In this document: positions 1 through 6,533 of the stretch, piece by piece
How positions within the stretch are numbered: position 1 is the first letter of the stretch
How the letters are laid out: each line of letters starts with the position of its first letter
Assembly (NCBI GenBank): GCA_023398855.1
Contig: JAEWRS010000023.1
Span: 1-10,904, forward strand
Direction: 5' to 3'
DNA: 10,904 nucleotides
Origin: Bacillota bacterium
GTDB taxonomy: Bacteria > Bacillota > Clostridia > Lachnospirales > Lachnospiraceae
The notes under the pieces: generated by a model
Database searches by the model: none
The model's input: only the letters and a program-made list of their open reading frames with translations
Told to the model about the DNA's origin: nothing
Translations under genes and position numbers: made by a program

Positions 1-1429
1 ACATCACATAGATGCGGTCGCAGATACTTAATATTTCCTGGAATTCGCAGGTGGCATATATAACACCTTTTCCCTTAGCTGCCAGGCCTTCAATCAGTTC
101 ATACATATCCTGCTTGGCACCTACATCGATTCCCTTGGTAGGTTCATCGAAAATATAGACCTCTGAATCCTTATTCAGCCATTTTCCCACAACCACCTTC
201 TGCTGGTTTCCGCCGGACAGCAGCGCAACGACCTGATTTTCTGACGGTGTCTTAATTCCAAGACCCCGTATCATACTTTTTGCATCGTCCTTTTCTTTCT
301 TTTTATTCACAACAGAAAGCCAGTTTGTATATTTTTCCATAGCTGCAACTGAGATATTAGATACAACCGGATCCGTGATCAGGACGCCTTCTCTTCTGCG
401 CTCCTCCGGCACCAGTGCCAGCCCATTCTTCACAGCCTGTGTCGGCCCTTTTGCCTTAATCACCTTTCCGTTCAGCTTCATGGTGCCGCCAGCCTGCTGG
501 TAAGCAGAAAACAACGTCTTACATAGTTCCGTCTTTCCTGCACCCACCAATCCTGCCACTCCAATGATCTCTCCTTTGCAGACGGTCATGTTAATATTCT
601 TTACTTTTCCTTCTTTTTCCGTAAGGTTTTCTATCTCAAGCAAAGGCCCGCCGATCTCGCACTTTTTCTTGATGTAATTATCCTCATAGCTGCGGCCCAA
701 CATATATTCGACAAGAGTATTCACTTCCAGTTCCTTAGAAAGAGGCAGATTGGTTACCAGTTTGCCATCTCTCATAATGGTAATACTTTCACAGATTTCG
801 TAAAGCTCGCTTAAGCGGTGGGAAATAAATACAACTCCCACATTTTCTTTCGCCAGCTCCCTCACCACCCGGAACAATTCCAGAGTCTCGGAATTGGAAA
901 GAGGGGCTGTCGGCTCATCTAAAATCAGGAACCGGCATTTTTCCACCACACATCTGGCAATCAGAACCATCTGTTTCTGTGCCAGGGTAAGTCCTGATAC
1001 CTGTTTATTAATATCTACATCTACATTTAGTTTTCTTAATACCGTTTCTGCTGCCTGCCTGATTTCCTTCCAGTGTACCATTTGTTTCCGTCCCATTTTG
1101 TTGACCAGAGTGTTAAACATAACATTCTCAGCCACAGACAGATAGGGAATCAGCGCGGTGTCGACCTCCTGAAACACAATTTCAATTCCAAGATTTTTAG
1201 CGTCTTTGGGGCACCGGATTTCCACCGGTTCCCCTCCAACGTAAATTTGTCCTGTATAATGTGTATTGACACCGGCAAGCACTTTCATCAAGGTGGACTT
1301 ACCTGCGCCATTAGCACCCACAAGCGCATGAATCGTACCACTTTCCAGACTAAAATCAACTCCATCCAAAGCCTTAACTCCAGGAAATTCGATGGATATA
1401 TCTTTCATTTCAAGATTTACTTTGGTCAT
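1..1429 (-). CDS. Sugar ABC transporter ATP-binding protein (RbsA/MglA/XylG type), 3' end beyond window
   Basis: The energising subunit of a simple-sugar ABC importer, acting on the inner face of the membrane. 476 codons are visible without a stop; such proteins are usually about 500 residues, so roughly 25 C-terminal residues are missing. It has the tandem nucleotide-binding layout. Domain 1 has Walker A GANGAGKST (38-46), Q-loop VFQE (85-88), a degenerate signature around LTLAQKQM (147-154), Walker B LILDEPTA (168-175) and H-loop SHR (203-205). Domain 2 has Walker A GLVGAGKT (293-300), a perfect signature LSGGNQQK (404-411) and Walker B IFDEPTKG (426-433). It has no H-loop histidine (TCEF at 460-463), which is usual for the second half of this family. 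The ATG at 1427-1429 is preceded by an AAGGAAGAG ribosome site (1435-1443). It follows the binding-protein gene by 40 nt with no terminator, so the two are co-transcribed, and a permease gene is expected to the left. The substrate cannot be read from the ATPase. Confidence 0.95.
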   Translation of the reverse strand, partial: MTKVNLEMKDISIEFPGVKALDGVDFSLESGTIHALVGANGAGKSTLMKVLAGVNTHYTGQIYVGGEPVEIRCPKDAKNLGIEIVFQEVDTALIPYLSVAENVMFNTLVNKMGRKQMVHWKEIRQAAETVLRKLNVDVDINKQVSGLTLAQKQMVLIARCVVEKCRFLILDEPTAPLSNSETLELFRVVRELAKENVGVVFISHRLSELYEICESITIMRDGKLVTNLPLSKELEVNTLVEYMLGRSYEDNYIKKKCEIGGPLLEIENLTEKEGKVKNINMTVCKGEIIGVAGLVGAGKTELCKTLFSAYQQAGGTMKLNGKVIKAKGPTQAVKNGLALVPEERRREGVLITDPVVSNISVAAMEKYTNWLSVVNKKKEKDDAKSMIRGLGIKTPSENQVVALLSGGNQQKVVVGKWLNKDSEVYIFDEPTKGIDVGAKQDMYELIEGLAAKGKGVIYATCEFQEILSICDRIYVM

Positions 1430-1469
1430 GGCATCTCTTCCTTAATTATGTATTGAATACAGAGCATTA

Positions 1470-2651
1470 TTAATTTACATAGTTATTCTTGATCGCATCG
1501 GTAAATAAAGCACCCTTTGGATCTTCTGCATCGCCCCAGCCATCAATAATGCTTCCTAAATCACTCATGGTGGTCTGAGCATTAAGCTGAGTTGTTTCAA
1601 TGTTACATGCATTTAAGTTAAAGTAATCTGGTGTCTCTTCCCCCATAAATTTCAGAGCCAGAAGACGGGCATCTACAATACCAATCAGCTTAGGATCAAC
1701 GGCTGCAGTAGATTTCCATACGTCAGGATTCTTTACCATTAACTGAATGTCATCATTGGATACATCAATGGTGTACATAGGAATATCGGTGCGTCCAGCA
1801 TCATTTAACGCCTGCAGCACACCCTTTGCCAGCTCATCATAACAGCCCCAGATGGCATCTACGGAACCTTCCGGATATTTTGGAAGAATAGCCGCTGTTT
1901 TGTTGGTCATATCACCACGGGCATTTGCTGAATCAGATGGTGCAATCACTTCTAAAGTCTTGATCTTGCCTTCTGCTTCCAGCTTGGTATAGATTTCATT
2001 TCTTCTGTCAAGAGGTGGGATTCCAGGGCCCATGAAGGTTTTTAAAACTTTCATCGGGTATTTTCCGCCTTTTGCTTCAAATTCCTTCATCATGTAGCCA
2101 AGAGAAAGCTCAGCCAGTGCCTGATCGTTCTGAGCAGTAGAGGTTACTCCTGAAAGAAGCTCTCCGCTTGCATCGCCGCCCTTATATGGCATGGTATCAA
2201 AGGTTACTACTTCCATTCCCTTGTCTCTGGCAGGCTTTAACATATCGTAGGAATAAGACAGCTGTCCGTGAGATACGATAATTCCCTGATAATCCTTTGC
2301 TATGACCTGGGCTACTGTCTCCTGAGCCTTTGCATCATCACCATCGGTTACAAAGGTATCAACGGTCCAGCCAAACTTCTTACCTTCCGATACACAGCCA
2401 TCTAAAAACTGCTGGGTATGATCTCCTGCCGCAAGATTACGCACAACTGCAATCTTCTTTCCTGCAAGAGCCCCCGTGGACTTTGCATTATCCACCTTCT
2501 CTGCAGCAGTCGTCTGATCGGTCTTAGCTGCTTCTGTCTTTGCATCCGTGGTTGCCGGAGCTGCCGTTGTTGAGGATGTGCCGCCGCTGCCACATGCAGT
2601 GATTGATAATACCATTGCAGCCGCAAGCGCCATTGCTAACTTCTTTTTCAT
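1470..2651 (-). CDS. Sugar ABC transporter substrate-binding lipoprotein (periplasmic binding protein, ribose/simple-sugar type)
   Basis: The extracellular receptor of the ABC importer, 393 residues. The N-terminus is a lipoprotein signal: MKKK, a hydrophobic stretch (5-19) and lipobox ITAC with the lipidated cysteine at residue 20. A Thr/Ala/Lys-rich low-complexity linker (about 21-63) tethers the receptor. The type-I periplasmic binding fold begins at GKKIAVV (about 64). Family-typical pieces include the repeated VIAKDYQGIIVS-type strand/helix and the second-lobe segment DAIWGCYDELAKGVLQAL, where the cytoplasmic LacI-family relatives have a similar aspartate-rich strand. The chosen start is the ATG at 2649-2651, because a perfect AAGGAGG lies 8 nt upstream. 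A TTG six codons earlier (2667-2669) would start at the ribosome site itself and is unlikely. The gene has its own promoter (2725-2753). Substrate unknown: the sequence resembles the sugar-binding group broadly but I cannot assign ribose, xylose, rhamnose or another ligand. Confidence 0.93.
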   Translation of the reverse strand: MKKKLAMALAAAMVLSITACGSGGTSSTTAAPATTDAKTEAAKTDQTTAAEKVDNAKSTGALAGKKIAVVRNLAAGDHTQQFLDGCVSEGKKFGWTVDTFVTDGDDAKAQETVAQVIAKDYQGIIVSHGQLSYSYDMLKPARDKGMEVVTFDTMPYKGGDASGELLSGVTSTAQNDQALAELSLGYMMKEFEAKGGKYPMKVLKTFMGPGIPPLDRRNEIYTKLEAEGKIKTLEVIAPSDSANARGDMTNKTAAILPKYPEGSVDAIWGCYDELAKGVLQALNDAGRTDIPMYTIDVSNDDIQLMVKNPDVWKSTAAVDPKLIGIVDARLLALKFMGEETPDYFNLNACNIETTQLNAQTTMSDLGSIIDGWGDAEDPKGALFTDAIKNNYVN

Positions 2652-2659
2652 AAAGTAAA

Positions 2660-2666
2660 CCTCCTT
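2660..2666 (-). promoter_or_regulatory. Ribosome binding site deciding the binding-protein start
   Basis: AAGGAGG on the minus strand, 8 nt before the ATG at 2651. It lies immediately inside the alternative TTG-initiated reading (2669), which rules that upstream start out in practice. Confidence 0.85.
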
Positions 2667-2724
2667 CAAAAATATATTATATAGTTTTCTATTCCGGACA
2701 CACCAACCTGTCCTTCCTGTAGAA

Positions 2725-2753
2725 ATTGTAGCATATTATATCCGTTTTTGCAA
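2725..2753 (-). promoter_or_regulatory. Sigma-A-type promoter for the ABC transporter operon
   Basis: On the minus strand, -35 TTGCAA (2748-2753), a 17-nt spacer and -10 TACAAT (2725-2730) preceded by an extended -10 TG one base upstream. The predicted start near 2718 gives a leader of about 67 nt. That leader holds a weak 5-bp hairpin (GGACA/TGTCC, 2696-2713). Upstream of the -35, about 45 bases on this strand are almost purely A/T, as in an UP element. I found no match to a CcpA cre consensus here. Confidence 0.65.
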
Positions 2754-3040
2754 TATTTTTATTTGATTTTATTTATTTATTTTGTTTTATATTGTATTCG
2801 ATTGTGATTTATGTTGTTTTGTACCATCTTCTGTATCTGTTTTTCAATATTATTAGAATTCTTCCATTTTTATCCAGTTAAAACAATACTGAATTCATGC
2901 TAAATATTTGCAATCAAATTTATCCTTGCTTTATTCACGTCAGAAATGATACTGCAATTAATAAAGACTACCTTGATATCTTCCGTAGCCTTACTTTCAG
3001 CACAAAAAAAATTGCAATCCGCTCCATTGTCCCGTTCCAT

Positions 3041-3110
3041 AAAAAAGAGAAATGACACCCAGTCAGCCGTGATCCACCCAAAAGCGGTTCTGACTGGCAG
3101 GTGTCATTTC
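3041..3110 (-). terminator. Rho-independent terminator of the PTS-lyase-GH4 operon
   Basis: A long inverted repeat. GAAATGACACC (3049-3059) pairs perfectly with GGTGTCATTTC (3100-3110), and CAGTCAG (3060-3066) pairs with CTGACTG (3090-3096). The two stems are separated by a GCA bulge (3097-3099). A further CCG/CGG pairing (3067-3069 with 3085-3087) narrows the loop. Read on the minus strand the hairpin is followed by TCTCTTTTTT (3050-3041), which gives its direction. It lies 79 nt past the phosphatase stop and insulates the downstream ABC operon. The 18-bp two-part stem is longer than most simple terminators. Confidence 0.85.
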
Positions 3111-3189
3111 CCCTCTGCCATTTTACATTATAATAGGAAGTTTCTAAAAAATCAGGAAGGCTGCCGCTTAATCATTAGCAGGAATTGCT

Positions 3190-3942
3190 TTAAGAAATTG
3201 ACAGATATTCTGCTACATCCTCCACAATCCTTGAAGCAACGGCCTGAACCTCTATATCCGCATTTCGTAATGTGGCCCCGCTGTAATCCTTTATCATTTC
3301 TATGTCGTTGCCACTGTCACCAATAACTCTTATTTCATCAAATCCACCCCAATGCCTTACAAACCAGTCTATTGCAGCCGACTTGTTTACGCCCTTTGCC
3401 ACAATATCCCCATTCCACACGTTTGGGTAAGCAGATATCAATGGGAACCTGGCATTAAGCATGGCACACAATTCCCTGATCCAGATCCTGTCCCTTTTAC
3501 GTCTGTGTATTTGAAGGATCTCCTTCAGATCATCAATCTGGTCTATGGAAATCTGGTCCCTGTGGGTTATCTGGGTGGCCGCAGGTGAACCGGAAAGCAC
3601 ATTGACTTTACACTTTCGCATAGTCACTCCGCTCCCCTCCTCTCCTAATCCATGGAGGAACCGGAGCACTTCCTTAGCTGCGGCTTTATCAATGGTCCTG
3701 CAAAACAATTCTCTTCCTGCTCCGTCCAGAATCAAAGCGCCGTTATTAAGTATAAGGGCATCCGGATTTAAAGAGTATCTCTCTAAAAAGGCACGGATGG
3801 ATGCCTGGTTTCTCCCTGTTGCAATAAGAAATAAATTTCCAGCTTCACGCCAATCCTTTATTGCCATTAAATTTTCACAGCTGATTCCTCCATCTATATA
3901 CAATGTTCTGTCAAAGTCACTTACAGCACATTTCACCCCCAT
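3190..3942 (-). CDS. Cof-type HAD-IIB family phosphatase (probable sugar-phosphate phosphatase)
   Basis: A 250-residue cytoplasmic phosphohydrolase of the haloacid dehalogenase superfamily, Cof/YidA-like subclass IIB, with usual length (about 250-280). The four HAD motifs are visible. Motif I is DFDRTL with nucleophile Asp9 and acid/base Asp11. Motif II is the Thr of ATGRN (Thr42). Motif III is Lys187 in GVNKSAA. Motif IV is GDSGND (208-213), which binds Mg2+. The alpha/beta cap lies between motifs II and III (about 80-180) and sets specificity. The ATG at 3940-3942 lies inside the end of the deacetylase gene (26-bp overlap), with GGGAG 7 nt upstream, implying translational coupling. As the last gene of the operon, followed by a terminator, it probably removes phosphate from a pathway intermediate or from stalled sugar phosphates. 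Members of this family are promiscuous, so the substrate is inferred only from context. Confidence 0.92.
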   Translation of the reverse strand: MGVKCAVSDFDRTLYIDGGISCENLMAIKDWREAGNLFLIATGRNQASIRAFLERYSLNPDALILNNGALILDGAGRELFCRTIDKAAAKEVLRFLHGLGEEGSGVTMRKCKVNVLSGSPAATQITHRDQISIDQIDDLKEILQIHRRKRDRIWIRELCAMLNARFPLISAYPNVWNGDIVAKGVNKSAAIDWFVRHWGGFDEIRVIGDSGNDIEMIKDYSGATLRNADIEVQAVASRIVEDVAEYLSIS

Positions 3943-5122
3943 ACCGTATCTCCCTTCCCCGGCAGAATACGCTGACCAGATTTATATTTGTATCCACAAT
4001 CGTCAGATCCCCATCTTTTCCGGGCGCTATCCTGCCCTTCCTGTCATCCAGACCAATATACCTGGCAGGATTTAAGCTGGTCATCCGCATGATATCATGC
4101 CAGTCCATGTTGGTATGTTGTGCCATGTTTTGGATGGAACCTATATAACTTAACTCTATCTCTCTGACTGCCTGATAATCTTTTGGATTCAACCACTCCA
4201 CTCTGCCGTCATAATGATCAATCCTGACCCTGTCTCCATCTTTTATAAATTTCATTTTTCTCACATAGTGATCAAATTCTGTCTGGGTCTGAGCCAGGCC
4301 ACTGCAGTCACTGGTCATAATAATCCGCCTGCTGCCTTTGATCCGGTAAGCGATGTCAAAGGCTTCATGGGACACTGTTAAACCTGTCTGCTTGGCAAAT
4401 TCACACACCATATCGTCAAAATACAAAGCAGCGCCCACCACTCCCGGCTCCCGATGATGGAATCCCCGCATTCCGCTATACATGTGGGTAACCCCTCCCA
4501 CACCGGCGTCTTTCATCTCCTTAATCTGGGAGAAGGTAGCTCCGCTGTGTCCAACAGAAATCTGAATCCCGTGATCCTTACAGAATTCCAGCACCTCTCT
4601 TGCCCCCTTCTGTTCCACTGCAATGGTCATGTAACGGCAAAGCTTCTTATTTCTAAAGCTGTTGTAAATATCCTTCATTACCTCAAGGTCTGGCAAAATA
4701 CAGCAATCCTCACGCTGCATTCCCCGGTATTGGGGATTGATGAAAGGGCCTTCCAGATGGACTCCCAGAATCTCTGCCCCAGGATAATCTGCTTCGCATG
4801 CATCATCAGCTGCTTTGATGCATCGTTTAATCTCTGATATGGTGTCAGCTCCTGAAGTAGCAAGATAAGAAGTAACACCCGCGTAAGGGAGAGTCCTGCA
4901 CATCTCCTTTAATGCTCCGGCACTTTTTTCAAACCAGAAAGAACCTGTGGCCCAGCCGTGAATATGGATATCAATGAATCCAGGCAGGATAATAAAATCA
5001 GAATAATCCTCATAGGCGCCTGTAAACTCCTTATGCAATGCCTTGATAATTCCATGTTCCATTTCTAAAAACCCGTCAAACTCCTCATGTTCAAGGATGA
5101 TATGTTTTGAATAGAGTACCAT
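3917..5122 (-). CDS. N-acetylglucosamine-6-phosphate deacetylase-like amidohydrolase (NagA family)
   Basis: A 401-residue cytoplasmic metal-dependent deacetylase; NagA enzymes convert GlcNAc-6-phosphate to GlcN-6-phosphate and acetate. Visible metal/catalytic residues are HIH (His53, His55), Glu124 in HLEGPF, His192 in VGHSGAT, His213 in THMYSGM and the catalytic Asp272 in TSDCSG. The HxH pair marks the binuclear, Bacillus-like type. Arg224 in HHREPG and His251 sit where NagA proteins bind the substrate phosphate, by my from-memory alignment, which argues for a sugar-6-phosphate substrate. One departure stands out: the usual His-Leu-(Phe/Tyr)-Asn-Ala-Met is His-Met-Tyr-Ser-Gly-Met, so the Asn-Ala that lines the phosphate pocket is replaced by Ser-Gly. 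The start follows the GH4 stop by 7 nt, with AGGTGG overlapping that stop. The fold and chemistry are secure. The exact amino sugar (GlcNAc, GalNAc or another N-acyl sugar) is not, so no symbol is given. Confidence 0.88.
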   Translation of the reverse strand: MVLYSKHIILEHEEFDGFLEMEHGIIKALHKEFTGAYEDYSDFIILPGFIDIHIHGWATGSFWFEKSAGALKEMCRTLPYAGVTSYLATSGADTISEIKRCIKAADDACEADYPGAEILGVHLEGPFINPQYRGMQREDCCILPDLEVMKDIYNSFRNKKLCRYMTIAVEQKGAREVLEFCKDHGIQISVGHSGATFSQIKEMKDAGVGGVTHMYSGMRGFHHREPGVVGAALYFDDMVCEFAKQTGLTVSHEAFDIAYRIKGSRRIIMTSDCSGLAQTQTEFDHYVRKMKFIKDGDRVRIDHYDGRVEWLNPKDYQAVREIELSYIGSIQNMAQHTNMDWHDIMRMTSLNPARYIGLDDRKGRIAPGKDGDLTIVDTNINLVSVFCRGREIRYGGEMCCK

Positions 5123-5129
5123 AATCCAC

Positions 5130-6452
5130 CTACCTTAATATCCAATAATCTTTGTTTGCAGCCATCAGGTCATCCAACACAGCTTTTGCCTTAGAAGGAT
5201 CTACCACTGTTCGGTTTAACGTAAGGGCCATCAGCGCCTTTTTATAATCTTCTTCCAAAAATGCCTCCACCGTCAGCAGCTCATAGGCAAACTGCCCTTC
5301 CATCAGCCCTTTGTAATAAGGCTTGATTACCCCAAAGGGGTAGCCCGTTGCCCCATCCTTTCCAATGGTTCCTGCAACCTCTACAATTGCCTCCGGTTCA
5401 AAGTTATCAATGATTCCCCGGTTTTTCACCATTACAATAAATTCCTTATTTAAATCATAGGCAATGGACTCTGCAACTTCCACCATCAGGCTTCCGAACA
5501 CGCTGTTGGTAAGCATCTCAATCCCATCCATACTGCTCTTTCCAACTGCTTTAGAACACAGTTCAAAAACTTCTTTTTCTCTGGAATCCCTGGATTCGTC
5601 GGCACGGGTGTAATCCGGGTTGCTTTCGCCCACAATCTCATCAGGAAACATATAATACTGCATATAGGTAGTTGGAATGTATTCATCTAACAGCTTCATG
5701 TATTTGTTCACTCTTATATAAGTATCCAACCACGACTTGGAACGTTGCTCCGCATTAAAGGGCTTAAAATCATGATCCTTTAAATAAGAGCGAAGAGTAT
5801 CGAAGTAATCATTTCCATCCGTATCTTTAAGCTCTGTAAACCAGCCAAAATGATTCAGTCCAAAATATCTCGCCCGAAGTTCATCCTGAGGCAATCCCAG
5901 AATTTTGGAATAACTTTTCATCAGAGAATAAGGCTGATCACAGAGGTTTAAAATGCGCTTATCATCAGGGAACAACCTGTCAAGCCCCAAGGCCACAATA
6001 GCGGCAGGATTGGTATAATTCAAAATCCATGTATCTTTGGAAAAGGAACGGACCTTTTCCACCATTTGCTTCATAGCTCCCAGAGAGCGCATTCCATAGG
6101 CAAATCCACCCGGCCCGCAGGTTTCCTGTCCAACCAGACCGTGACGCAAAGGTATTTTTTCATCCAGGGAACGCATCTCCGTCTTACCCACCCGCATCTG
6201 ACAGAAAACAAAATCTGTTTCCCTGTATGCTTCCTCCTCATCGGTCGTGAACACTGCCTGGCATTCAGGATAATAACTGGTTAACACCAAACGGTTATAA
6301 TCCTCCATCAATTCCATACGCTCTTTATCAATATCATAAAAGATGATTTTCAAAAGAGGAAAACGCTTCTTATAGTTGACCAGGGTTCCTACAAGTGCCG
6401 GCACCCGGGCACTTCCTGCTCCGGAAATCGTAATCACATATTGTTTTTTCAT
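5130..6452 (-). CDS. Glycoside hydrolase family 4, probable 6-phospho-alpha-glucosidase type
   Basis: A 440-residue cytoplasmic NAD+- and Mn2+-dependent phospho-glycosidase (usual length about 440-450). GH4 enzymes oxidise C3 of the sugar, eliminate the aglycone and reduce again. The N-terminal Rossmann nucleotide site is SGAGSARVP (10-18). Other family blocks are GQETCGPGG (108-116), NYTNPAA (145-151), CDQP (171-174) with metal-ligand Cys171, GLNHFGW (198-204) with metal-ligand His201, and TTYMQYY (261-267), whose Tyr263 matches the proposed catalytic base. In characterised members Cys-Asp-Met-Pro goes with 6-phospho-alpha-glucosidases and Cys-Asn-Val/Ile-Pro with beta enzymes (from memory). 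CDQP is therefore nearer the alpha class, but not identical. The start has AAGGAG six nt upstream. The 81-nt gap before this gene, with a hairpin, is the largest in the operon. It should act on the product of the EIICB two genes upstream. The aglycone and the 2-substituent are unknown. Confidence 0.92.
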   Translation of the reverse strand: MKKQYVITISGAGSARVPALVGTLVNYKKRFPLLKIIFYDIDKERMELMEDYNRLVLTSYYPECQAVFTTDEEEAYRETDFVFCQMRVGKTEMRSLDEKIPLRHGLVGQETCGPGGFAYGMRSLGAMKQMVEKVRSFSKDTWILNYTNPAAIVALGLDRLFPDDKRILNLCDQPYSLMKSYSKILGLPQDELRARYFGLNHFGWFTELKDTDGNDYFDTLRSYLKDHDFKPFNAEQRSKSWLDTYIRVNKYMKLLDEYIPTTYMQYYMFPDEIVGESNPDYTRADESRDSREKEVFELCSKAVGKSSMDGIEMLTNSVFGSLMVEVAESIAYDLNKEFIVMVKNRGIIDNFEPEAIVEVAGTIGKDGATGYPFGVIKPYYKGLMEGQFAYELLTVEAFLEEDYKKALMALTLNRTVVDPSKAKAVLDDLMAANKDYWILR

Positions 6453-6482
6453 GTTACTCTCCTTGTATACTTAATAACGAAA

Positions 6483-6512
6483 GGGAATGCCGCCAAATAC
6501 TGCCACATCCCC
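6483..6512 (-). other. Intercistronic hairpin between the lyase and GH4 genes
   Basis: On the minus strand GGGGATG (6506-6512) can pair with CATTCCC (6483-6489): seven pairs including one G-U, around a 16-nt loop. Only a broken T-run follows (TTTCGTT), so it is at best a weak attenuator. An RNA-processing or stability element that adjusts the ratio of upstream to downstream products is equally possible. Confidence 0.35.
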
Positions 6513-6531
6513 TAATCGAATAAATACTGCC
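6495..6531. repeat. Short direct repeat in the lyase-GH4 gap
   Basis: The 10-mer AAATACTGCC (plus strand) occurs at 6495-6504 and again at 6522-6531, with starts 27 nt apart. On the transcript it reads GGCAGTATTT twice. One copy lies in the loop of the intercistronic hairpin. It may be chance or a local duplication. Confidence 0.4.
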
Positions 6532-6533
6532 CC

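Larger units (their letters stand above)
2652..3189. other. Gene-free intergenic region between the ABC operon and the HAD phosphatase gene
   Basis: About 540 nt without a credible gene. From the ABC side it holds the ribosome site, a leader, an extended -10 promoter and an AT-rich block (about 2754-2900) including a short ATTT microsatellite near 2769-2783. Further on are three copies of TTGCAAT (2748-2754, 2908-2914, 3012-3018) and the long terminator hairpin of the upstream operon (3041-3110). The plus-strand open frame from 2946 runs through the hairpin and antisense into the phosphatase gene, with no ribosome site, and is taken as chance. Confidence 0.7.

Noticed and set aside
1450..1460. 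GTATTGAATAC palindrome between the binding-protein and ATPase genes
   Set aside because: Five-bp arms with a one-base centre and no T-run; too small to be a terminator or to support a regulatory call.
2649..2669. TTG start six codons upstream for the binding protein
   Set aside because: The TTG directly precedes the AAGGAGG used for the ATG at 2651, leaving no ribosome site for itself; the signal peptide also begins naturally at MKKK.
2735..2740. Minus-strand TATAAT as the -10 of the ABC operon promoter
   Set aside because: No -35 at a suitable distance (17 nt upstream reads AATAAA). The neighbouring TACAAT has TTGCAA at exactly 17 nt and an extended TG.
3001..3018. Eight-T run on the minus strand (A-run at 3003-3010) as a second terminator
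   Set aside because: Only a 4-bp CAAT/ATTG pairing precedes it, far too weak for intrinsic termination.
2946..3326. Plus-strand open frame of 126 codons in the intergenic region
   Set aside because: It runs through the terminator hairpin and antisense into the HAD gene, has no ribosome site, and its product is a low-complexity basic/Ser-rich string without recognisable motifs.
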